Shown here piece by piece: positions 36,294 through 47,839 of a stretch of DNA of 64,000 nucleotides. The position numbers and the translations under genes were made by a program. The stretch comes from Uranotaenia lowii. Taxonomy: Eukaryota > Arthropoda > Insecta > Diptera > Culicidae. Below the pieces are notes generated by a model. The model saw only the letters and a list, made by a program, of their open reading frames with translations, had not been told where the DNA came from and did not search any database. Each line of letters begins with the position of its first letter. The first letter of the stretch is position 1. The stretch spans positions 66,160,839 to 66,224,838 of the forward strand of contig NC_073691.1 of assembly GCF_029784155.1 (NCBI RefSeq), in the 5' to 3' direction.

Positions 36294-37407
36294 AAATTTG
36301 ATAAAAGATTCGAGTTCATAACGCTTAAATCTACCAAATCAATCATTTTTAAAAAAAAGCGTCAAAATGCTGTTGCCTTGAGTCATCAATTGTTTATTGA
36401 AAAAACCTCCTGAAATGTTTCATAAAACTTATCTTTTTCATTTTCATATGTTGTTTAAATTTTCAAATAAATTAACGGAAGTTTGAAGTTTAATTTTTTC
36501 CAATTCATAACTTGACTTGACTTAACATAACTTGCCGAATTTGTCAGTCGAAATATTTAAATTGAGGAAATAACTTTATAAATTTTGTAAATTTATTTTT
36601 CGGCATAAAAATCATAATAAAAGCCTTTAAAAATCAAATCAATTCAATGGTTCAAAATAATTCGGGCTTAGCCAAATTGGACCGTTGACCCTAATGATTA
36701 GCACTCATACAGTGCATTCATGCCGTGATAACGAAATATCAACACGGCTAGCGCATCGATGGAACCATTGCGCGCAATAGGGAAGCTTTCTGGAGCTTAA
36801 CGTACGCCATATTTTGCCCGTCCGGAATATACGTGTTCACCACATGTAGACTTCGGACCAACCAGATCTCGTTGTATAGGTTAAGGTAGTGCCGCCTCTA
36901 TCCCGGTACTACTTCTCCTAAATAATGAAATGTTGCAGGGTAAAGTATGGTGTACGTTAATAAGTTTCCTCGCAAAAATGCTCTTTCGCTCTTTTCAACA
37001 TCTGTAAATTTTCTCCTCACTTCTCTATCCATTTTTATCAATTTCAGAACTACTTTTCACCGATATGCCGAAAAATAAATTTACAAAATTTATAAAGTTA
37101 TTTCCTCAATTTAAATATTTCGACTGACAAATTCGGCAAGTTATGTTAAGTCAAGTCAAGTTATGAATTGGAAAAAAATAAACTTCAAACTTCCGTTAAT
37201 TTATTTGAAAATTTAAACAACATATGAAAATGAAAAAGATAAGTTTTATGAAACATTTCAGGAGGTTTTTTCAATAAACACGTTTCACCATAAAAATATA
37301 CAAAATTCAATTGATGACTCAAGGCAACAGCATTTTGACGCTTTTTTTTTTTAAATGATTGATTTGGTAGATTTAAGCGTTATGAACTCGAATCTTTTAT
37401 CAAATTT
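36294..37407. repeat. Large inverted duplication, arms ~315-335 bp, spacer 468 bp
   Basis: The left arm (36294-36606) and right arm (37075-37407) are almost identical in inverted orientation. The main difference is a ~29-bp insertion in the right arm near 37281-37310. The spacer holds less AT-rich sequence that I do not recognise. The closeness of the arms implies a recent event or strong gene conversion. Confidence 0.75.
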
Positions 37408-38095
37408 CCAATTTCCAATATTTCATTAAAAAGTGACAAAATACTTAAAGCTTGTAATTTTAAACTTTATAACTTGTGATTGAAAATTCAAAAACTTTTC
37501 ACCATTTTTTTAGATAATATCGTCTTTTTTTAATCAATCATGATTTTTAAATAAATCTTTAAAAGTTTGAGACATGATTTGAAGTAGGTAGCAACTTTAA
37601 ACTTAATTTTAATGCGAAATGTTAAATAACTTTGTATTTGCTTCGTTCTTACAATATTTGTTGTTGTAACTTGGAACTCCTTATCTTTCAATTTTTTATC
37701 AGTTTTCATTGATCATTCATGAAATTACACATTTCCTAAAAAATTCAGTGGAATTTTTCAATCACCTTTCAGTTGAAGATAAAGAACTGAATTTTGATTA
37801 ATATTAATTAAAATGGGTATCCATAAAAATCCATAAAAATTTATATTTATTTTAGAATCCAGATTGTTCTGAAAACGTTTATTTTAAATTAGCTTAGACA
37901 TTCTTTTGAAACAAATTTCTAGTTCAGAATAAAGAACATAATTTTAAAAAGTCAATGATTTACCGAAAATTTGAAACTTTCATTCTGGTATGATTTGAAA
38001 ATTTTGTTTATTTTCAATTTATTTTTAGTTTATGTGATAATCATGAATGAAAAACGGTGTTAGAAATATCTTTCCTTTTTTTATTGCATATTTTT

Positions 38096-38129
38096 GGTAT
38101 TGCTATTATTTTTAAATAATAGCAATACC
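38096..38129. repeat. Perfect 16-bp hairpin
   Basis: GGTATTGCTATTATTT, two T, then the exact reverse complement. A GC-rich patch (GGACGGGCCC ... ACGGGCCTGG) follows at once at 38136-38161, unlike the AT-rich surroundings. Confidence 0.6.
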
Positions 38130-39480
38130 CCCCATGGACGGGCCCTTCGCACGGGCCTGGCGAGGAGTATTAAACATGATCATTGATTGCAGTAAATTCA
38201 TACGACATTGGTGGTTATAATAAAATGTTTGATACAAAACCAGATTTCGAGTTTCGGGATAACTCTGATCACTATTGTTTCAACGTATCTCAACATCATC
38301 AAATTTATTGTTTTGATGCCATCAAGCACAGAAGGCTCAAAACATCAATAACAGATATTTTTTGTTTGGACTCAATTGAATTTTTCAACGTTTTCTTTCA
38401 AAAACAAATATACTCGAAATATGGACAATGCTGCTGCATACATTAAGGGGCAAAAATTTAAAACATTTCTAATTTTTTTTTCAACTTTCTCATTAAAAAC
38501 CCCATTTACTCCTAAATGCTTAAATTTGATCAGGAGAGATGTTTGTTTGTGAGCCTTCAAAAAACCAGATATATTAAAATTTTAAAACTATATTTTAAGT
38601 AATATAAAGAATCTCATTATAAAAACCAAATTAAACTTATTTGTAATTCAAGCCAACAGGCTATCAAACGTAATAAACAGTTTTCAGATATGTTAACTTT
38701 GAACTTAGTTAATCATGATTATCTGCAAAAATTCCATGTTGGTCAAAGTGATCCCGCTGCTCAAAGTTCCTCCAGTTTTAGGTACATAAAAACAACGATT
38801 CTTAACCTTAAACATGCAATACTTTCTACCGCACGTAGAAAATGGGGCAAATCTGAACAGAAATTAATCATTATCCTTAAACAAACAAAAGGAATGTGAA
38901 AGAAAATTACTTTAAATTTATAATTTTCTTCAAATCTCACAAGAAGCATTCAAGCCGTATCGAGGATTTAAAAAAAATGTTTTTTTTTTAATTTACTCTG
39001 AAAAATAGGTTTAGACACAAAAATTTGAACTTTTCAAAGAATAATTTGAGTTTTTTTTATTTTAATATAGCAAATTGTGTGATCCGGAATGTTTTGAACA
39101 ATATCTGAGCATCCAAGCCAGATTCGACTTATTATTTCTTTATTGAATTTATCATCAAGCTCGAAATTATCCAAAAAAAATCTGGAGTAAACGTTAATCA
39201 AAGTATCTCATACACCTTAAATGTTTTACTGAAACCTTGATTTTTCGGTAGTTGGATAGATTTTAAATTACTTTTGGATACTCTATAAACTATCCTACAT
39301 TATTGAAAAAATTGACAAGGCTGTTATTGTATTTTAAAAATGATATAAATTTTAAAAATAAATATTCGGCCCATTCAGCTGAATGCTCAGCTAAACTATT
39401 CGGTGAGCCAAATATTTGGCGTAACAGTTTTTTGGTGGTATTCGGTGCCGAATACTCAGTCGATCCAATAAGGCTTTGAT

Positions 39481-41596
39481 CATTTAGTATCCGGGAACTT
39501 TATTTCGCTGATAGCTATGTTAATAGAGCTTGGATATGCAAACCTTTAGTAGCGTTGTGTTGGTTATGAAAAGGACTATTTTGCCTATTTGTGATAGATT
39601 TTCAAGTTCACGTGTGTTTGAGATATTTACGATGCAAAAGGACATGGTAAAAATAATTTTGCACAAATTTGTTCCTTTTACGCATTTTGAGCCTCGATAA
39701 TTCTTCATTGTTGACTTGAAAACTCATAAACTGTTGATTTTTTCTGATTTTTTTTTTCGGACCGAATGGTTCAGAAGTATAAGCAGCCACTCTAGAGTCC
39801 ACAAGAAGTTCAAACAAACCATCGGAGTGCAACCCTTGACTATAAATATGGTAAAAAGTCTATGGATATTGGGGATAACTGAATGCAGACTCCTTAAATA
39901 ATGCAAAACATCCATATCTGGCAGGCAGAAAGTGTTGCCTGACTAGCAGACACCAAGTAAATAACTAATAATGATCAGTGCCAAAGATCGCAATCTGTGC
40001 ATCCGGTTTTTACGCAATATGACAGATGTATTCTGATAGACAAAAAATTTATGTTAAAACCGTATTTAAGATATCAAATTATTCGAGATGCCTACTCATG
40101 AAAAGGTTCCAACCAGATTTCAAATGCTTTTTCTAGGTGAGTTCGTGTAAAATATCATTATTTAGCAAAGGTTTTGCTTCTGTGGTAAAAAAAATAAATC
40201 AATTCATGACTGAAAAAAAGTGTGCAAAAATAAAAAATTAATTTTATGAAAAAGTTTTTTTTTTTTTGAAATCATTGATAAACAATTTTTTTATATTTCT
40301 ACATTAAATGTCATATTAATACCTTTATTTCCTCCATAGAAAGTTTTTCGATCAAATGAATAGTTTTTAAAATACACACGTTTGTAACTGCCTGGATACT
40401 AAATTATCTTAGCCTTATTCGGTACATCTCTAATAAATATCAATTTTAAGGAAAAGGTAGGGTTTTTGTGTGTAAGGATTTGAGTTTCAGTACAAAAGGC
40501 TTATGAAATTGTTGATCGAAAATGAAGAATTTAAAATAAGTTTTTATTATTGAACGTCATGTAGTGTCGTAGAATGAAATGTTTAAGCTCTAAATAACGC
40601 CGGAGGCGAGCTTATTTCCTGCCATGTTTACTGACACTGATTTTAAAACACCTTTCGGGATCAAGTAATTTCGCGTTTCTACGGTAAATTCATTTTTCGA
40701 ATAGATAATTTTGCCTGGAAAAAATACCCATGAAGAGAGGAGATGTTAAACCCCTAAAACAGCCCGCGTTCTCACGGCCTTGTTTCACGCAAATGAAATT
40801 TCAATGTATGGAGCATATTGGAAAATTCTCTGGCTACAACTTTGCTGAAGCCAGCAAAGCGGTTGGATGAGCTAGAAAAACGTCCCTAGTTGAGCAGCAT
40901 TATGAAAAGCAACACTAGTGACAAAAGACGACTAGCGACACTGATAGATTTTCTGTGAAATTTTCAGAAAAAAAACATTCATCTAAACTAGAAAATTTAT
41001 GCGTTTAGAGCCTTCAAATGTTCTGTATGTATGTCTGTATGTTTATAATCCACCATGGGTTTACGGATTCACCTCAGTTTGACCAAAGTATGGATACTTC
41101 CAATGCTCTAATTTCCATACCCAGCACCATGGCTTCGTGTGAACTGTTATGGAGTGGATTTTTTGAGGAACAATTCAATCAGGTACACATCCAGTTCAAA
41201 ATGAACAACATGTTTAATGTTATACATTCATTACAGGTATTCCGGCATCCGTGTTTAAACCTGGCTAGCTGGCACCTAAATAAACGTTCATATAAAAATA
41301 TAATTGAAACCAAATTACCATGTTATGAAATAAATAAAGAACAACCTAAACAATCAAAAGGCATTGATTGCTACAATTTCGTATTCGGGTTGCGTACACA
41401 TTTCTGCAAAAGGGACATTTCTGACTCGAAGCCAACAGTTTAATGCTCAAGCCAATTCGCATTTATCTTCAGCACACGGTTTAATTCACCGCATTTTCGG
41501 ACGACCCACGGAATATACTTTAGCGAGGCGATAATCAACCACCGAAGTTCTAACCTAACCGATAGATTCATGTGTACCAGAAAAAGCCCCTATTTA
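39481..41596. other. No gene recognised
   Basis: AT-rich sequence. A 141-codon plus-strand frame at 41018-41443 has no recognisable domain and is probably chance. Confidence 0.4.
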
Positions 41597-42847
41597 TCTA
41601 TATCTATACGTATGTATACATAAAAAGCAATTTCTGTGGGTTTGTTTGTTTGTTTGTTTTGTCCTCTATAGACTCAGCCGTCTTAAGAGCTAGAGGTCTG
41701 AAATTTGGCAGGTCTGAAATTAGGACCAGGAATGATGAAAAATGTTTTCAGATTTTTGGATGACCCCTTCTGGAGGGGGTCGTCCATACAAGACAAATAT
41801 TGTTTTCGTGATATTGACGTTACTTTTCGTCGGATTGTGTTGAAAATTTGCACATGAGTGTTTTGAAAGACGAGCAATCGATTCCAGTTGTCAATTTTTT
41901 TGTAAGGGGTCGTCCATATTAACTGTTCGCTATTTTCGCGAAAATAACGTTGTTATACATCGTATTCATATGAAAATTGGTACACGATAGTTTTGAGTGA
42001 TGTGAAATCGGTTTGAGGTATTATATTCAGTGTAAGGGGCCGGATAAAAGGTTTGTTCATATAAACTTTTCAATATTTTAGTGATATTGACGTTTTCATA
42101 CATCGGATTGGGGTGAAAATTTGCACATAGGAGTTATGAGGGACAAACAATTGATTTCACTTATCCAAATTAAAGTCAGGGGTCGGCCAAAGAGGTCGTC
42201 CATATTAATTATTCACTGTTAATGCGATATTGTCGTAATTACACAACGGATTCTGATGAAAATTATAATACGAGAGTTTTGAGGGACGAGCAATCGATTT
42301 CAGGTATTAAATTCAGTGTGAAGGGCCGGCAAAGGGGGTCATCCATATTAACCTTTCAATATTTTTGCAATATCGTCGTTATATTACATGCGATAGAGAT
42401 GAAAATTTGCACACGGTAGTTTTAGGGACGGACACTTGATTTCAGATGTCAAGATTGCCAGGGGTCGACGCAAAGGGTCATCCATATTAATTAATTTTTC
42501 ACTGTATTTATCAATATTGACGTTATTATGCAATGAAAATTTGCACACGGGAGTTTTGAAGGAAGGGCAATCGATTTCAGATATCAAAGATTTTATAAGA
42601 GGCCACCGAAAGGGGTTTAACCTATTGGTAATAATTGCGTTGTTATGCAACTCGAGTCGAAATTTTTACACATTTCAAATTTAGTAGCAGGCGACTGAAA
42701 AAGCGAATGTCCAATATTTTTGCAATTATTACTTAACTATGAATTCGGAAGTGCATCTGGAAAATGCTTGGTAACTGACTTTCATACAAACTGTTCATGA
42801 CATATTCCAAGTTGAAAGCGAAACGGAGTTCGTATGAGATCAGCTAG
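41597..42847 (+). mobile_element. Non-autonomous Helitron, 1.25 kb
   Basis: The 5' end is TCTATATCTATACGTATG, followed by AAAAGCAATTTCTGTG and a run of GTTT repeats and CCTCTATAGACTCAG, as in common insect Helitron 5' ends. The 3' end is GAGATCAGCTAG followed by T. It sits between A (41596) and T (42848), as rolling-circle elements do, with no target duplication. There is no Rep/helicase frame. It carries a tandem repeat inside. Confidence 0.7.
41765..42660 (+). repeat. Tandem repeat inside the Helitron, ~130-145-bp unit, about six copies
   Basis: Each unit has GGGTCGTCCATATTAA, then AATATTGACGTT, then GAAAATTTGCACACG, then GAGTTTTGAGGGACGAGCAA and TCGATTTCAG. The GAAAATTTGCACA-type anchors lie at about 41841, 41971, 42113, 42256, 42400 and 42533. 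Copies are diverged. Confidence 0.75.
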
Positions 42848-43060
42848 TAAGTATATAGTTTTCATCTTATCCAAGGGCTACAAGCACATCTTGCTAGCCA
42901 TTGAATTTATTCCTGAGGCACTTAAATCACTTTAAATTGCTCATTTTTCCCAAATTAATCTTCTCTTAGTAGAATGAAATTCCAACGACTCGTCATTTTC
43001 GGAGAATTCCGAGTTAAGAGCCTTGAAATGTTCTGATGAAACAAAGATTCATGAACCTAC
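42848..43060. other. CARP intron sequence next to exon donor
   Basis: This is intronic if the terminal exon lies at 21.7 kb. I see no alternative acceptor with a fitting coding end here. Confidence 0.4.
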
Positions 43061-44122
43061 CTTTATAGTGAACGTCATTGTGCATAGTTGGACATATTTT
43101 TCCCCCTTTTTCCTGTTTATTTCGAAAGTCAATGTTCGTCCGCACGGGACGATGCAGAAGTGGCTGCGGAGGCCGGAAGTTATTTCCGAGTGGTGCTTTC
43201 GGATGGTCCGGCCCACCCTGCATCAACCTTCGCAAGGCGTGCAGCTGCAATGAGAAACAGTTAAGAGAAAAGATATGTGTTTGAACATTCTTCAAGTTTA
43301 CCTGCTGTTTGGTGATGTAGATCGGTTTGTTCATCACGATCCAGGTGACGGTTTCGTGGCAAGCTGGAGCTGTCGTTGAACCCTCGTAGGTCATGTAGTG
43401 CTCCGTATCCGGGAGCAGATCCCTAACCGAGAGCCTTCGCACCGCAGCCTCATCACCTCCGTAACGAATCTTGTCGAGCTGATCCGTCAGCATTCGCAGC
43501 TCCGGATTGGATAGGTCCCCTAATTGTACTAGTATCGCTACGCCTATGATACCTTGGGCCCGAAACAGGGCGTCGCTGAAATTGGAATACAACTGAGAGT
43601 TGTAACCGAAGATTTGAATCTGTGTAGAAGAAATGAACTGTTAGTGTAATATTAAGAAAAGAATCTTCAAGGTATCATTTATACCTCAGCTGGGAAGGTG
43701 TATCCCTCTACACTGTGTTCGGAACCGAACTGATCGTGTAGGCCGTAGTGTATGTGGATTTCGTGAAACCGGTAGCGATAAGACAGAGGGCCACCGGTGA
43801 CATTGACTGCTAATTGAGGCGTTCCACTGGAGGCGGACGTTTCGTTGTTTACTGTGAAAATTACACTGTGTCCAGTATTGGCAATAGTCCCCGTTATCTG
43901 CCGGTACGCATGAAAAAATAAAAACAAAAATAATGTCTCCAACCGCTCAAAACCAAACCCTCGCTTCGATTCAGATCATACTCACTCTGTGTTTGTCGAT
44001 GTGAAGCGTCCTAAGGTTCGGATCGAATAGCAGCCGTTGGGGTTCCAAATTAACCGGCGATTGTCTGCGTCCTTTGTTGCAGAGGGACCACTCCGGATTG
44101 ATGAGACCCCAGAAGGCAGGAC
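43061..44122 (-). CDS. Carbonic anhydrase-related protein (CARP X/XI-like), four internal exons
   Basis: Exons are 44122-43986, 43897-43685, 43619-43302 and 43244-43061, with GT-AG introns of 88, 65 and 57 bp; the first three join in phase 0. The protein runs from G-P-A-F-W-G-L-I-N-P-E-W through R-R-Q-S-P-V-N, G-S-E-H-S, P-A-C-H-E-T-V-T-W and F-R-P-P-Q-P to G-K-I-C-P. This is collinear with CA10/CA11-type proteins. Of the three zinc-ligand positions of active carbonic anhydrases, the first two His are kept (I-H-I-H-Y-G) but the third is Gln (A-E-V-Q-I-F), as in CA10/11. It is therefore probably non-catalytic; vertebrate members are secreted neuronal ligands. The last exon leaves phase 1 and must join a downstream exon. 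The 5' exons and signal peptide are not in view. Confidence 0.92.
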
Positions 44123-44986
44123 CTGGCACAGAGACAGAGAGAAAACATTCATGAAGCATCAAATCGAATTATCAATTATAAAAGCGTTGCACCCAGCTTA
44201 ACACGCCTCAATTGCCAAAGCCTATACATAATGACCATTGACACCGACGAACGGAGTTTGATAGTCCGGGCAATTTCCTGTTCCTGGAACCGGAACCTCT
44301 CTCCCTCCCCAAGGTCGGAGTGGTGTGCAGAATGTTTGTCGGTTCAATATTTGTCTATTTATAGGCACAGGTAGACGTGCAGACACACTTTACTTCCGTT
44401 GTTGTTCCCTTTCCGATGTTGTCCTTTGAATGGACGAATGCACGAACGGAACGGTGCGGCATCATTTGTCCCCAATGGAAAGTTTCGTTTGATTTTCCTT
44501 TGTTTGTATGTGTACTTCTTCCGTATGCATACGCACCGGTAGCATTCATCGTCGCTGTTTAGTCGCCAAAAAACATTCACAATACAAGGGAAGTAGGGTT
44601 TAAAATACATGTAATATTAGACTCAGTCGATGTGGGATCTCATAAACTATGGCATTCATAAACTGACCATATACATTTTGTAGATTGGCACAAAAAAAAC
44701 CTTTTTAAAATAACGAAACTATTGAACTTTATTAAGGGATGCCTGAATTGCTCAAAGTTTCGATTTTTCTACTTCCAAAAAATCCCTAGTGGGGGACCAA
44801 AGAAAATCGGAAAAATCGAAATATTATTTTGGATGCCAAAGGACTTAAAAATTCAAAAATGAAAACGCTCTTTTAGCACCAGCAGTAATGTCAAATGGAT
44901 TCTCAAATATACAAAGTTGCAGCATTGAAACACACTTTTACTTACATTGTGGCACTCCTGGTGGAAGGATTTGGAAGTTCTTTACG
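44123..44986. other. CARP upstream intron, no exon recognised
   Basis: The acceptor CTCTGTGCCAG precedes the exon at 44122. Above it I find no earlier CARP exon. Short open frames at 44355-44610 have no domain. Confidence 0.45.
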
Positions 44987-44994
44987 ACCACGTG

Positions 44995-45394
44995 CAAGGT
45001 TGCCGAAATCACAGAAAAATCTGTATTATCACAGAATTTTGAGCAAAATTTCGTCACAGAATCTGTGTCACAGAACACAGAATTTTTAAAATTTTCACAG
45101 AATTCACAGATTTTCTAAATTTTGTACAAATTTTCAAAATCCGAAATTTTTATGTCACTTTTGACTTTTAATTTTTGACTATATTTCAAGAAAATATGAA
45201 AACAAGGTAATGTAAAATGATTTTTTTTCTATCAAAACTGTAAATATTTTTCAATTTGTTGATGTTTCACATGATTTCTGCAATGAATTTCGTAGAACTA
45301 ACGTCACAGAAAACCGTCACAGAATTTTCGGTTCAAATCACAGAAATCGAGAATTTTTTTTGTCAAAAACACAGAATTTTTTTCGGCAACCTTG
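44995..45394. mobile_element. hAT-type MITE, 400 bp
   Basis: The ends are CAAGGTTGCCGAAA in perfect inverted orientation, flanked by an exact 8-bp direct repeat ACCACGTG (44987-44994 and 45395-45402). The inside is filled with CACAGAATTTT-type words near both ends. It resembles the ATACAGATTTT clusters of the 13057-15902 hAT element and may be a related family. Confidence 0.8.
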
Positions 45395-45429
45395 ACCACG
45401 TGTCGGAAACTTTGTCAGCTTTACGTATG

Positions 45430-45933
45430 ATGCCTTGCGAAACCAACAATTAGAATGTTCAGTGCGCAACAGCTGACCACCGAAAACGGCCTCAGATTAA
45501 TAGATTTCGCCGCCTTCAAACGAATGGCCGTACGTAATACCTTCTTCAGCACTGCCTCCAACACAAGTACACCTGAAGATCACCGTACCAAACACAATCA
45601 CAGATCGACCACGTTTTGATAGACAACCGGCACTTCTCGGACGACGTCAGTTCCTGTCGAGGCGCCAACATCGGGTCAGACCATTATGTGGTAATGGTGA
45701 AGATACGTCCAAAACTCTCTGTAGTGAACAACATACGAAACCGACGACCGCCTCGATTAAATATCGCATGATTGAAGCAACCTGAGGTCACGGCAAACCA
45801 CAGGGAGCAAGCTTCAATAAGCGCCCCTCGAGGACTGTTGGGATATCGTCAAGGCAGCCATCAACAGCTTTGCGAATCAGAAACTCAATGCATCCCGCAA
45901 AAACTTCAAGCCGCTTGACGAAAAAGGGGGTAA
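45430..45933 (+). pseudogene. RTE-like LINE endonuclease fragment, left of CR1-like insertion
   Basis: The frame reads N-G-L-R-L-I-D-F-A-A-F-K-R-M-A-V-R, then K-H-N-H-R-S and, after a frame change, [11 protein letters not shown]. These are the endonuclease blocks that precede the catalytic S-D-H. Stops and shifts are present. The rest of this LINE continues on the plus strand at about 48665. Confidence 0.6.
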
Positions 45934-46107
45934 TTTGTATTTGTATTTTGTATTTGAATTAGAAATTTCATCTAACAGTATTGTCTACATGAATAGAAAA
46001 CGAGAAAAAGAATCTAACTAAACTTACATAGTGATACTTGCTAACTGATTACTATTCCTAGCTTTAGTCCTAAAAACATCAGTTGAAATATGAAAATCAT
46101 ACAGGTC

Positions 46108-47813
46108 TTAAAAATGATTGAACACTTTAAACATAGCTCGAAGTGGTTCCTGCTGTCCGTAGTTGGTTCGCTGGAAATCGATGCGCAGAAATTCTCTACC
46201 TCTTAGGATCCGTGGTCTGATTTTTATGTTGATTTGATGTAATAATCCGGGACAGTCAATTTCGTAGTCAATGAGTTTTTTAATGAAGACAGCTCGTGCA
46301 ATTATGCGCCTTTCGGAGAGCGTTTCCATTCCGATCAATAAACATCGGTGTTTATAATCAGGAAGAGTATCAGGATTGTTCCAGGGTAGAAATCGGAGAG
46401 CGAATTTGACGAATCTCGATTGGACTGCTTCGATACGCTTAGTCCAGTATGCTGTGTAAGGACTCCATACAACCGATGCAGTTTCCAAGTTGGATCGTAC
46501 AAGAGAATAGTACAGAGATCGTAGGCAGTAGGGATCTTTGAATTCTTTGGAAATCCTTGTGATGAATCCGAGATTTCTATTGGCTTTAGCTATGATGCTG
46601 GCGTAATGCTCATGGAAAGTCATTTTCTCGTCAAGGATGACGCCAAGATCCTTGAAAGATGAGTCTCTATCCAGCGGAGTATTCGTAATTTTATAAGACC
46701 ATGCAATAGGGTTAGATTTACGAGTAAAGGAGATGATGGCGCACTTCGGGATGCTGATGGTCAGATGGTTGTTAGAACACCATTTGGCGAACAAATCAAT
46801 GTATTCTTGTAGTCTTAGACAGTCAGATTCATTTTTTACCACATGAAATAGTTTCAGATCGTCCGCGTAACCTAATCGGCATTCGGCAGGAAGCATCAGC
46901 AACACGTCATTGAAAAAAGTGAGAAAAGAAGAGGGCCGAGATTGCTGCCTTGCGGCACGCCTGACTCATCGAAGAATGCAGAAGAAGTTTGGGTTCCTTG
47001 TTTTACAGACAGTTGTCTGTTTTTCAGATATGATGCCATCCACGAAACAAACGTTTCCGAAAAGCCCAATCTGTTCAGCTTAGCAAGGAGCAGGTTGTGG
47101 CTGACACGGTCGAAAGCAGCTTTGAGATCCGTGTAAATAGTATCTACTTGGAATCCTTTTTCAATAGATTTGATGCAGTATGAGGAAAACTGGGTCAGAT
47201 TAGTGCTAATTGATCTACCTGGGAAAAATCCGTGTTGGTCGCTGGAGATATAAGCTTTGGCTTCGCGCATAATGGTTTTGGATATCAAGATTTCAAACAG
47301 TTTTGACCCAACACATAGAGATGTGATTCCTCTGTAATTTTGAACATTCTGTTTGTTACCTTTCTTGTGAACTGGAAACATGGATGATTTTTTCCATTGT
47401 GCTGTAAACGTGGATGAGATCAATGATCGGTTTATAATCGACATCAGGGGCGTGCAAAGATGTAGAGCACAGTTTTTGTAAACTGTGGCTGGTATTCCGT
47501 CGGGACCTGGTGATGATGAAGGTTTCAGTTTGGTAATGTCTGCAAGAATTTGGTCAGCAGAATATCTCGGTAATTGTATATCCAAAGCGTTCACTGGCAC
47601 AAATGTTAAGGCTTGCTCAAGACTTACATCGTCAAATAGCGCATTATGTGTGAAAACACTGGAAAAATGTTTCGCAAAAAGTTCACACTGGCCATCAATC
47701 GAATCACAAACTTCGTCATTCAAGTGCATCCTTGTGGCCAAACCGGTTTCCTTTCTTTTCTCGTTCACAAACGACCAGAATTGTTTTGGGTTTCGCTTCA
47801 AATTTGCCTGCAT
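46108..47813 (-). pseudogene. CR1-like LINE reverse transcriptase, one frameshift
   Basis: The upstream part (47813-46896) has P-G-P-D-G-I-P-A-T-V, N-Y-R-G-I-T-S-L, G-R-S-I-S-T-N-L, T-D-L-K-A-A-F-D-R-V (first catalytic Asp) and G-V-P-Q-G-S-N-L-G-P-L-L-F. A frame change at about 46900 leads to the second part (46905-46108) with Y-A-D-D-L-K-L-F, L-G-V-I-L-D-E-K-M-T-F and L-Y-Y-S-L-V-R-S-N-L-E. Otherwise the domain is complete to its natural stop, so the copy is fairly young. Confidence 0.8.
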
Positions 47814-47839
47814 GCGGATCGAGTATCTTTTGTAAAGAG

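Larger units (their letters stand above)
34912..39480. repeat. AT-rich tract bounded by clusters of CGAATATTCGG-like words
   Basis: At 34925-34985 and again at 39362-39470 the words GGCCGAATACC, CGAATATTCGGC and ATTCGGTGCCGAATA recur in mixed orientation, as in the ends of some large DNA transposons. The 4.4 kb between is AT-rich with no coding frame, so this may be a gutted element. A run of twelve G at 35129-35140 also lies here. Confidence 0.35.
35150..40680. repeat. Distant inverted-repeat pair sharing CTCGCCTCCGGCG
   Basis: About 35150-35245 and 40585-40680 are diverged inverted copies of each other. Both share ATTACTTGAT and the exact 13-mer CTCGCCTCCGGCG (35219-35231, inverted at 40598-40610). 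They may be terminal repeats of an old 5.5-kb element. Confidence 0.4.

Noticed and set aside
41018..41443. 141-codon plus-strand frame
   Set aside because: No domain, no splice or promoter context, and it lies in transposon-rich AT-rich DNA. Probably chance.
41765..42660. CRISPR-like array
   Set aside because: The units are long, diverged and tandem with no constant repeat plus unique spacer pattern, and the DNA is animal.
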